The notes under the pieces: generated by a model
The model's input: the letters and a program-made list of their open reading frames with translations, nothing else
Databases searched by the model: none
Told to the model about the DNA's origin: nothing
Made by a program: the position numbers and the translations under genes
Source of the DNA: Alphaproteobacteria bacterium
GTDB lineage: Bacteria; Pseudomonadota; Alphaproteobacteria; RF32; CAG-977
Length of the DNA: 6,114 nucleotides
Direction: 5' to 3'
Assembly: GCA_017476085.1 (NCBI GenBank)
Contig: JAFVEJ010000116.1
Location: forward strand, 1-6,114
Shown here: piece after piece, positions 1-5,135 of the stretch
Numbering within the stretch: the stretch's first letter is position 1
Layout: the number at the start of each line of letters is the position of its first letter

Positions 1-890
1 GCCGTGCATCCTCCCGACGTGTAGTTCAGGTAATATCCGGAAGCGCAAGCTTTGCAGTATCCGGAAGAGCAATTCGAACAGTTAGACGGGCAACTGGCAC
101 TTACGCATTTTCCGATTGTGGCGTTATAGACCTGACTGGAATCGCATATTGAGGCGATTGTAATATCGTCTTTTGCGAGTTCGAGCTCAACGTCGGCTTT
201 GTTCAACGCCAGTTCACAACAACATCCCGTACTGTTTGCCACTGCGGTGTAAAGGTTGCTTTTGCATGATACGCCCGTGCAGTTGCTGACGCATGAAGTG
301 CCGGATGTACGATAACCGGAGTTGCAAGCAACTGTCGTGATGGAACCTGTCTTGCTGCAAGCCGTAACCGTACCGTTTGAAACGCTCAGAGAGTCGCAAG
401 GCAAACAAGTTTTGTTTCCCGTTCCCGAAGCATAATATCCCGTCGGACAGCTGACACAAGTGGGGGATCCCGCTTCAGAGGAATAAGACCCCGCCGCACA
501 ACTTGTGCAGGAAGTGGCGCCCCGTTCCGAATAGGTTCCCGCCGGACATTTTGAACAGGCTGATCCGCTTGATTTATAACCGGATAAACAGGTAATCGTC
601 GCCGAACCGTTGCAGATTGCGTTCGCCGGACAGGTTGTGCATTGACTACCGTTCAGGTAATACTTGTTCTGGCATGCTGTGCATTTCCCTGCCGAATCGC
701 AGCTGCTGCAATTCGCCGGGCAAATGACAGGCGGCTTTGGTGGTTTTTTTTGATCGTCGGTTATTAATAATGTCCCCCGACCGTTGGACGCATTGCTGCC
801 GCGTCCCAATTTGACGGCCTTCGCCTGTGCTTCGGTTAAACCGGCGAAACAGAAAAGCCCGACTAAAACAAGCAATAAATATTTTTTCAT
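1..890 (-). CDS. Secreted cysteine-rich repeat protein, partial (C-terminus beyond the left edge)
   Basis: The reading frame opens at an ATG at 888-890 and stays open for 296 codons to the window edge, so the stop is outside. A strong Shine-Dalgarno, GGGAGG, lies 8 nt before the ATG. Residues 1-23 form a Sec signal peptide (MKK, hydrophobic core, AQA cleavage site before Lys24); no lipobox is seen. A low-complexity linker with a KKPPKPP stretch follows. From residue 57 onward there are 33 cysteines in about 240 residues, many as CxxC pairs. Segments such as CPAGTYSERGATSCTSC resemble the loose CPxGxYS pattern of ephrin-receptor/GCC2-GCC3-like repeats, and CPANCSSCDSAGKCTAC resembles furin-like repeats. 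Residues 165-201 are homologous to part of the preceding gene product, and a GCCC motif lies at 222-225. I infer an exported, disulfide-rich surface or extracellular protein. No enzymatic motif or membrane anchor is visible in this part, and the function is unknown. Confidence 0.85.
   Translation of the reverse strand, partial: MKKYLLLVLVGLFCFAGLTEAQAKAVKLGRGSNASNGRGTLLITDDQKKPPKPPVICPANCSSCDSAGKCTACQNKYYLNGSQCTTCPANAICNGSATITCLSGYKSSGSACSKCPAGTYSERGATSCTSCAAGSYSSEAGSPTCVSCPTGYYASGTGNKTCLPCDSLSVSNGTVTACSKTGSITTVACNSGYRTSGTSCVSNCTGVSCKSNLYTAVANSTGCCCELALNKADVELELAKDDITIASICDSSQVYNATIGKCVSASCPSNCSNCSSGYCKACASGYYLNYTSGGCT
291..377 (-). repeat. Cysteine module homologous to the two modules of the upstream gene
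   Basis: Codons 172-200 of the partial protein encode a 29-residue NGT...GTSC module. It aligns without gaps to residues 116-144 of the 904-1557 product. Over the slightly longer stretch 165-201 versus 109-145, 21 of 37 residues are identical. Two cysteines present in the partner (Cys119 and Cys128) are Val175 and Ile184 here. Confidence 0.75.
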
Positions 891-903
891 AGTCAAGTCC
901 TCC

Positions 904-1557
904 CTATTCAGCAATAAAATCAGCGAATTGAAGGCGTTCGGATCTTGAGAACGTCGCTGCCGTGGCTACCGGAATAAACTCATATTCCACAAGGTCATCA
1001 AACGATACGATGGAAGCCACTTTGTTAACACAACAACAACCGTCATCGGATTTTGTCATTCCCGTCGGACAGCTGTTAACCTCTTTTGAAAATCTGGTCG
1101 GCAGCACTACAGCCACATTTTTGACACAGCTGGTGCCGTTAGCCGAATAGTTCGTATTGCACGAAACGGCAGTGCAGGTTCCCGATGAAGAACAGCTGGT
1201 GCATGTGCCGTTTGAAACAGAAATGTTGGAGCAGGTTACGCATGTTGTGCCAGAGGCATAATAACCGGTGTTGCATGTAACGCTTTTGCAAATCCCTGTG
1301 GAGGAATTACAGCTTGAGCAATATCCGTTCGCAGGATTTGAACAACTATAGGTAACAGGCGTGCCGCCGCCGGTACCGCCTTCATACGCAAGTAAATCCT
1401 CTTGAAGCCTTTGATATGTAGTAAGTTCACAGTCTCTTGTTACGGCTGATTCTCCGGCAAGAGCATCGTACGCCAAAGCCGCGCATCGCGCCGACGCTTC
1501 AAACGAAAAAAGCATCAGTACCGCAGCAGGCATTATTATAGATAGTATTTTTTTCAT
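904..1557 (-). CDS. Secreted cysteine-rich protein with two tandem 30-residue modules, function unknown
   Basis: This complete 217-residue protein starts at an ATG preceded by AGGAGG with a 6-nt gap. Residues 1-23 are a clear Sec signal peptide (MKK, hydrophobic core, ASA cleavage before Arg24). The mature chain has 18 cysteines. Cys25 and Cys43 flank a short N-terminal segment, and a Gly-rich linker (60-65) leads to two tandem modules at 77-106 and 116-144 (pattern NGxCxSCxSSxG, then CxxVxCNTxYxxxGTxC). A linker, Cys163 and a GCCC motif (173-176) come next, then a cysteine-free tail of about 40 residues. The next gene begins 13 nt after the TAG stop with its Shine-Dalgarno directly behind the stop, so the two are probably co-transcribed. 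The disulfide-rich, signal-peptide-bearing character points to an exported structural, adhesive or binding protein. I do not recognise a named family and see no catalytic motif. The protein is short for a repeat adhesin. Confidence 0.9.
   Translation of the reverse strand: MKKILSIIMPAAVLMLFSFEASARCAALAYDALAGESAVTRDCELTTYQRLQEDLLAYEGGTGGGTPVTYSCSNPANGYCSSCNSSTGICKSVTCNTGYYASGTTCVTCSNISVSNGTCTSCSSSGTCTAVSCNTNYSANGTSCVKNVAVVLPTRFSKEVNSCPTGMTKSDDGCCCVNKVASIVSFDDLVEYEFIPVATAATFSRSERLQFADFIAE
1126..1212 (-). repeat. Second intragenic cysteine module (residues 116-144)
   Basis: This 29-residue unit starts NGTCTSC and ends GTSC. Its last 17 residues match residues 90-106 of the same protein at 10 of 17 positions, with every cysteine aligned. 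It is the closest relative of the module in the downstream gene. Confidence 0.7.
1240..1329 (-). repeat. First intragenic cysteine module (residues 77-106)
   Basis: This 30-residue unit starts NGYCSSC and ends GTTC. It is one residue longer than the second module because of an insertion in the serine-rich loop. Cysteine spacing is otherwise conserved, which indicates a tandem duplication within the gene. Confidence 0.7.
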
Positions 1558-1594
1558 GGATTCCCTCCTAAAAATAAAGATTGCCTATGATCTA

Positions 1595-1621
1595 TTAAAT
1601 GCCTAAAAGCGCAGCATTTAA
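1595..1621 (-). other. Leader hairpin upstream of the cysteine-rich operon
   Basis: The arms TTAAATGC and GCATTTAA pair perfectly over 8 bp around an 11-nt loop. They lie about 38-64 nt before the first start codon. No T-tract follows on the minus strand, so this is not a terminator. If transcription starts near 1618 the hairpin would form at or near the 5' end of the mRNA, where it could affect stability or translation. That role is inferred. Confidence 0.35.
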
Positions 1622-1624
1622 AGA

Positions 1625-1653
1625 AAAATACGGGAGGGGGGGGTAAATGTAAT
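1625..1653 (-). promoter_or_regulatory. Candidate promoter of the cysteine-rich operon with a C8 tract in its spacer
   Basis: On the minus strand an ATTACA -35 (1648-1653, 4 of 6 to consensus) and a TATTTT -10 (1625-1630, 4 of 6) are separated by exactly 17 bp. The spacer contains eight consecutive C (1636-1643). Both hexamers are weak, as expected for an activated promoter, and the surrounding DNA is AT-rich enough that chance matches are possible. Predicted transcription start is near 1618, giving a leader of about 60 nt. Confidence 0.3.
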
Positions 1654-1663
1654 ATAAATGTAA
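1644..1663 (-). promoter_or_regulatory. Direct repeat TTACATTTA x2 with 11-bp period
   Basis: Two identical 9-bp units, TTACATTTA, are separated by 2 bp on the minus strand. They overlap the candidate -35. Direct repeats one helical turn apart are the usual binding layout for OmpR/PhoB-family response regulators. The assignment to that family is inference; the repeat itself is directly seen. Confidence 0.35.
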
Positions 1664-1730
1664 CAAAAATGATGATTTTCGTGGAATTTAAAAACAAATG
1701 GTTTAAAATCACCGCCGATAATATTTTTAA

Positions 1731-1752
1731 AGAAGTTTATGTATAAACTTCT
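1731..1752. promoter_or_regulatory. 22-bp inverted repeat, possible operator
   Basis: Two perfect 10-bp arms, AGAAGTTTAT and ATAAACTTCT, flank a 2-bp centre in the AT-rich region upstream of the cysteine-rich operon, about 175-195 bp before the first start codon. The symmetry is what a dimeric DNA-binding protein would recognise. As RNA it would be a 9-bp AT-rich stem with a 4-nt loop, not followed by a convincing T-tract on either strand, so an operator is more plausible than a terminator. Confidence 0.35.
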
Positions 1753-1824
1753 CTTTTGTTAAAGATAAAAAATTATTTTTTAAACATCATTATAAGAAAG
1801 AAAGTTTTTTAATTTTTGACATAC

Positions 1825-1855
1825 AAAAAATCCCCGCCGAGATCAGCGGGGATTT
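1825..1855 (-). terminator. Intrinsic terminator of the ppiD transcription unit
   Basis: A perfect 10-bp stem (AAATCCCCGC with GCGGGGATTT, 1828-1837 and 1846-1855) with an 8-nt loop is followed on the minus strand by six T. It starts 21 nt past the ppiD stop codon. On the plus strand the run after the stem is only TTT, so it probably works in one direction. It isolates ppiD from the downstream cysteine-rich genes. Confidence 0.85.
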
Positions 1856-1876
1856 AAAGTGGTTCGGCGAACGGAA

Positions 1877-3787
1877 TTATTCTTCGTCGTCTCCGTTTTC
1901 CCGTATCGACTTTGTTAAATAGGAAAATGCCGTTTGCGCCGTATTTTCATTGATCTTCATATTCAGATAGACCGCAAAATCGGATAAAACAGCATTCGCT
2001 TTTTCTTTTGCCGATCTTTCCTGTAATTCACGCCGCAGTTCCGCAACGCCGACAGCATTTTTTTCCGGTCGCGCCGGTGTGACGGACACGGCTTCGGCAA
2101 CCAGATATTCCGTCGCGGAAGGCTGGGTAATGACCGTTTTTACAGGCTGATTGAATAAACGATAAACAACCGAAGCCGGAAGCTTTTGATTATATCTTGT
2201 AATGTCTTTTAAGCGCTTGTAGGGAATGCCGGTCTTTGCGGAAACGATTTTCGGGTCTGTTCCTTTTTTCAGTTCCGTTTCAATTTCCCGTGCGGTCTCT
2301 TTTGCTTTTTCGCGTTGCTTATCGGCAAGCCAGGCGGCATAAATTTCTTTTTCCGATTTTTCGATCGGCTTGACGGCCGGATCCTGAATTTCATCCACAC
2401 GCAGAACAAAGAAACCCGAGCCGTCTTCAATCATCGGCGATTCTTTTCCGGCATCCATCATAAACGCCGTTGTTAAAATGTTTTTGGAAATGTCGGCTGT
2501 CTTTCCGTTTTCATCCGCACCGGCAGGATCAAGCATTGTAAATTTCCTGACCGGAAAGCCGGTTGATTTCGAAACTTCTTCAATTGTTTCACCGGCGCCG
2601 AAACGGTCATCCAGTTTGACGGCTGTTTCCGACAAGGTGTCGAAAGCAAGGGATGCAATCAATTTTTGTTCTATTTCATCCCGGACTTCTTTAAATTGTT
2701 TTTCGATTTTCGGCGTGATTTTGTTGACGCGCAAAATCTGCCATCCGAAAGCCGTTTGAACGGGACCGACAAATTCGCCTTTTTGGGCGGTAAAGACAAC
2801 GTCCGCCCAATCTCCCGTCGCCGTGGAAGGCGTCACTTCGCCTAATTTCGTTTGATCTTCCGTTTGATTGGCGAATTTTTTTGCAACTTCCATAAAGCCT
2901 TGCCCTTTTTGCAACGCGGCATAAGCTTCTTCCGCTTCTTCGCGGGAGTTGAACAGCATTTGATCAACGTCTCTGATTTCTTCGATCGTATAGCTGTCTT
3001 TGTTTTCGTTAAAAGCTTCCAATAACTCTTCTTCGGAAATGTCGATTTTTTTGGAAACGTCCTCTAGCGTCAAATACATAACGGTGAAAGATCTGTATTC
3101 GGGAGCGGTTAATTCTTCGGCCATATCTTTGTACAGATTTTCTTTTTCTTCTGCGGTTGGCTTTCCGCTGATTTTCAGTTTGGCCGGCGTAATCGTGAAA
3201 ACATCCGCGGAACGTTTCTCGTTTTGCAAAATATAGTCGGTTTCGGCCATGCTTTGCGGAATAATCGCTAAGGTGCCTGCGGCGTTTGTCAGCTGCTGCG
3301 AACGCAAATCCAAAAAGGTATCGTCGATAAAGCGTTTTTCGCTTAATCCCATTTCGCTTAAATACTTTTTATAGGCAGCCAAATTGAACGAGCCGTCTAT
3401 GCCGCCGAACATTGGCATGTTTTTAATAATATCGCGGACGGAATCATCGGCAACGACCAGTTTTAAATCGTCAGCGGTCGATTCCATAACGATACGGGAA
3501 ATCATTTGATTCAGCTGAGGAAGCAACATGCCGGATTCGACGGCATCCTTGATTGAAAAAGGCTTCTGCGTCATTTTGCTGATCGATCTGGCTTTTTCAT
3601 TTATTTCATTGATATATTGAGCAACGGTAATTTTTTTTCCGGCGACTTCCGCAATAGCTTTGCCTTCGTCCGGAATCCGTTCCAATGTCCGGCTTAATCC
3701 GAACAGGGAAACAAAGCTTAATGCCGTTAAAATCAAAATGCCTTTCATCAGCCAGCTGTTTTTCTGATCGCGAAAAAACTTTAACAT
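1877..3787 (-). CDS. ppiD: PpiD-like membrane-anchored periplasmic folding chaperone (parvulin-type, SurA-N-like)
   Basis: This 636-residue protein has the length and layout of PpiD. A short cytoplasmic N-terminus (MLKFFRDQKNSW) and one membrane segment at about 14-32 anchor it. A long SurA-N-like helical region runs to about 240, a parvulin (PpiC-type) domain spans about 270-357, and a long helical C-terminal region follows. The parvulin domain is recognised from GQGFMEVAKKFA, KLGEV, KGEFVGPVQTAFGW and ILRV. Two usually conserved histidines of this fold are glutamine: Gln276 in VDQMLF and Gln350 in FGWQIL. Isomerase activity is therefore doubtful, and a chaperone role at the Sec translocon exit is more likely, as for E. 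coli PpiD. The start is supported by AAGGA 7 nt upstream and a good promoter. The gene is divergent from tpiA and monocistronic, with a terminator right after the stop. Confidence 0.93.
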   Translation of the reverse strand: MLKFFRDQKNSWLMKGILILTALSFVSLFGLSRTLERIPDEGKAIAEVAGKKITVAQYINEINEKARSISKMTQKPFSIKDAVESGMLLPQLNQMISRIVMESTADDLKLVVADDSVRDIIKNMPMFGGIDGSFNLAAYKKYLSEMGLSEKRFIDDTFLDLRSQQLTNAAGTLAIIPQSMAETDYILQNEKRSADVFTITPAKLKISGKPTAEEKENLYKDMAEELTAPEYRSFTVMYLTLEDVSKKIDISEEELLEAFNENKDSYTIEEIRDVDQMLFNSREEAEEAYAALQKGQGFMEVAKKFANQTEDQTKLGEVTPSTATGDWADVVFTAQKGEFVGPVQTAFGWQILRVNKITPKIEKQFKEVRDEIEQKLIASLAFDTLSETAVKLDDRFGAGETIEEVSKSTGFPVRKFTMLDPAGADENGKTADISKNILTTAFMMDAGKESPMIEDGSGFFVLRVDEIQDPAVKPIEKSEKEIYAAWLADKQREKAKETAREIETELKKGTDPKIVSAKTGIPYKRLKDITRYNQKLPASVVYRLFNQPVKTVITQPSATEYLVAEAVSVTPARPEKNAVGVAELRRELQERSAKEKANAVLSDFAVYLNMKINENTAQTAFSYLTKSIRENGDDEE

Positions 3788-3820
3788 ATCCGAATCCTTA
3801 AAATTTTATTAACTCGCAGA

Positions 3821-3849
3821 ATAATAAATAGGGATGATTGTTCTGGCAA
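3821..3849 (-). promoter_or_regulatory. Sigma70-type promoter of ppiD
   Basis: On the minus strand TTGCCA (3844-3849, 5 of 6 to consensus) and TATTAT (3821-3826, 5 of 6) are separated by the ideal 17 bp. Predicted transcription start is near 3814, giving a leader of about 27 nt that contains the AAGGA Shine-Dalgarno of ppiD. Confidence 0.6.
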
Positions 3850-3932
3850 CAGCCTTTTTTAAAAAAGAACATAAAAAGCAAATAAATGTTTTTTTCAAAA
3901 CAGGGTTGTGCTAAAACCTTGTTTCAAGTTTT

Positions 3933-3938
3933 TATAAA
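3933..3938 (+). promoter_or_regulatory. Possible -10 element of the tpiA-secG unit
   Basis: TATAAA lies 24 nt before the tpiA ATG in the 174-bp divergent intergenic region. No convincing -35 is found at 16-18 bp upstream, so this is tentative. A promoter for tpiA must lie somewhere in 3788-3961 unless it is inside ppiD. Confidence 0.25.
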
Positions 3939-3948
3939 ATTTGCTTTT

Positions 3949-3954
3949 GGGAGG
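3949..3954 (+). promoter_or_regulatory. Ribosome binding site that fixes the tpiA start
   Basis: GGGAGG sits 7 nt before the ATG at 3962. An in-frame TTG at 3941 lies upstream of this site and would place the Shine-Dalgarno inside the coding region, so ATG 3962 is the true start. Confidence 0.8.
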
Positions 3955-3961
3955 AAAAATA

Positions 3962-4714
3962 ATGAGACGTCCTTTAATCGCGGGAAACTGGAAAATGAAT
4001 TGTCTGAAAGCGGATGGCGTGGCTTTGGCTTCCGGAATCGCGGAAAAATACGCGGCGGCCGCAAATCCGAAATGCGATGTGTTGGTTTGTCCGCCCGCAA
4101 TTTGGGTTTTGCCTGCGGTTGAAGCCGTAAAAGGACGGATCGCCGTCGGCGCGCAGGACGCTCATGCCGCCGAATCGGGTGCGCATACGGGCGATATCAG
4201 CGTGCCGATGATCAAAGACGCGGGGGCTTCTTATATTATAGTCGGTCATTCCGAACGCCGTACGGATCATCATGAAACGAACGCCGATGTGAAATCAAAG
4301 GCTCAGGCGGTTATCGGTCACGGTTTGACGGCCGTGATCTGCATCGGCGAAACCGAAGCCGAACGCGATGCGGGGAAAACGATTGACGTTTGCCGCGCAC
4401 AGATTCAAGGATCGGTTCCCGATAATGCAACGGCGGAAAATGTTGTGATTGCGTATGAGCCCGTTTGGGCAATCGGAACGGGCCGCACGCCGACGACACA
4501 GGATGTTGCCGATGTGCACGCCGCGATTCGTGCTGAAATTGCCAATAAACTGGGGCAGGATACCGCGGATAAAATGCGCATTTTGTATGGCGGTTCCGTT
4601 AAGCCGTCCAATGCGGAAGAATTGATGGCTTTGGCTGACGTTGATGGTGCTTTGGTTGGCGGCGCAAGCCTGAAAGTTGCCGATTTCTGGGCTATTATCG
4701 AAACCTGTTTGTAA
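3962..4714 (+). CDS. tpiA: Triosephosphate isomerase
   Basis: This cytoplasmic enzyme interconverts dihydroxyacetone phosphate and glyceraldehyde 3-phosphate in glycolysis and gluconeogenesis. The 250-residue product has the usual bacterial TIM length and all key residues: Asn9 and Lys11 in AGNWKMN, the electrophile His96 in IIVGHSERR, the catalytic base Glu166 in AYEPVWAIGTGRTP with its phosphate-gripping loop, YGGS at 209-212, and GALVGGASL at 229-237. The start at ATG 3962 gives the canonical MRRPLIAGNWKMN N-terminus. It is the first gene of a plus-strand unit, and secG follows after 22 nt. It is divergent from ppiD across a 174-bp intergenic region. Confidence 0.98.
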   Translation: MRRPLIAGNWKMNCLKADGVALASGIAEKYAAAANPKCDVLVCPPAIWVLPAVEAVKGRIAVGAQDAHAAESGAHTGDISVPMIKDAGASYIIVGHSERRTDHHETNADVKSKAQAVIGHGLTAVICIGETEAERDAGKTIDVCRAQIQGSVPDNATAENVVIAYEPVWAIGTGRTPTTQDVADVHAAIRAEIANKLGQDTADKMRILYGGSVKPSNAEELMALADVDGALVGGASLKVADFWAIIETCL

Positions 4715-4736
4715 TTTTCCGGTCAGGGAGAAAGCG

Positions 4737-5066
4737 ATGCATACTTTTATTTTGGTCGTTCATGTTATTTTGGCTGTCTGTTTGGTCGGCGTGATTCTGA
4801 TGCAGCGTTCCGAAGGCGGCGCTTTGGGCGGCTTGGGCGGCGGCGGAATGGGCAGTTTTATGACGGGACGTTCCGTCGGTAATATGCTGACACGCATGAC
4901 AGCAATTTTAGCGACGTGCTTTATGGTTACCAGTTTGACTTTGGCGATTATGAGCAAGAACGAAGCGGCTAAGGCGCAAAAGTCCTTTATGGAGGAAAAA
5001 CCAGCCGTCGTTCAGACGGAAAGTTCCGAACCTAAAATTCCTGCCGTTCCCGTTTCTTCAAAATAA
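4737..5066 (+). CDS. secG: Preprotein translocase subunit SecG
   Basis: SecG is a small inner-membrane subunit of the SecYEG channel that aids SecA-driven export. The 109-residue product shows two membrane segments at about 3-22 and 53-72, joined by the family's conserved glycine-rich cytoplasmic loop (LMQRSEGGALGGLGGGGMGS). The second helix begins with the typical LTRMTAILAT. A hydrophilic tail with Lys, Glu and Pro follows (73-109), as is common in alphaproteobacterial SecG. GGGAG lies 6 nt before ATG 4737. An in-frame ATG at 4677 would overlap tpiA by 38 nt and add a non-family N-terminus, so it is rejected. It is very likely co-transcribed with tpiA, and an intrinsic terminator closes the unit. 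Confidence 0.95.
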   Translation: MHTFILVVHVILAVCLVGVILMQRSEGGALGGLGGGGMGSFMTGRSVGNMLTRMTAILATCFMVTSLTLAIMSKNEAAKAQKSFMEEKPAVVQTESSEPKIPAVPVSSK

Positions 5067-5074
5067 TTTCAGAG

Positions 5075-5108
5075 AAGGGCGAAAATCAGATCGGTTTTCG
5101 CCCTTTTT
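5075..5108 (+). terminator. Intrinsic terminator between secG and kdsA
   Basis: A perfect 11-bp stem (AAGGGCGAAAA with TTTTCGCCCTT) can be extended by a T-G and a C-G pair, leaving a 5-nt loop. It is followed by TTTTT, G and a further TTTTT. It begins 8 nt after the secG stop codon and ends 27 nt before the kdsA ATG, leaving no space for a complete separate promoter downstream of it. Confidence 0.85.
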
Positions 5109-5135
5109 GTTTTTCTGTTTTTTAAGGAGGCAAAA

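Larger units (their letters stand above)
1558..1824. other. AT-rich intergenic region without genes
   Basis: No open frame with a plausible start and Shine-Dalgarno is seen on either strand. The region separates the ppiD terminator from the cysteine-rich gene pair. It holds the C8 tract, direct repeat, palindrome and leader hairpin listed separately. Its composition is far more AT-rich than the flanking genes. Confidence 0.7.

Noticed and set aside
214..459. 81-codon minus-strand open frame
   Set aside because: It lies in another frame inside the cysteine-rich partial gene, which has a signal peptide, a Shine-Dalgarno and homology to its neighbour. The open frame is a by-product of the repeat composition.
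1..890. Lipoprotein signal around Cys14 of the partial protein
   Set aside because: Cys14 lies within the hydrophobic core, and the preceding residues (GLF) do not fit a lipobox. A standard AQA cleavage site follows at residue 23.
962..1150. 62-codon plus-strand open frame
   Set aside because: It is antisense to the C-terminal part of the 904-1557 gene, has no Shine-Dalgarno and shows no domain-like features.
1..1557. CRISPR array or DNA-level tandem repeat
   Set aside because: The repetition is at the protein level (cysteine spacing) with divergent codons. No uniform DNA repeats and spacers are seen.
1789..1794. Perfect TATAAT on the minus strand as the operon promoter -10
   Set aside because: No usable -35 is present at 16-19 bp (only A-rich sequence), the leader would be about 225 nt, and such hexamers are frequent by chance in this AT-rich stretch. 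It is kept only as a possibility.
3854..3867. CTTTTTTAAAAAAG palindrome between ppiD and tpiA
   Set aside because: It is a trivial A/T run symmetry with no G-C stem and no T-tract context of a terminator. There is no reason to call it an operator.
3941..3961. TTG at 3941 as tpiA start
   Set aside because: It would put the GGGAGG Shine-Dalgarno inside the gene and add seven non-conserved residues before the canonical MRRPLIAGNWKMN.
3974..4273. 99-codon minus-strand open frame inside tpiA
   Set aside because: It is fully antisense to a complete tpiA with all catalytic residues. The translation shows no recognisable motif.
4677..4736. ATG at 4677 as secG start
   Set aside because: It overlaps the tpiA end in another frame, lacks a good Shine-Dalgarno and adds 20 residues absent from the SecG family. 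ATG 4737 has GGGAG at 6 nt.
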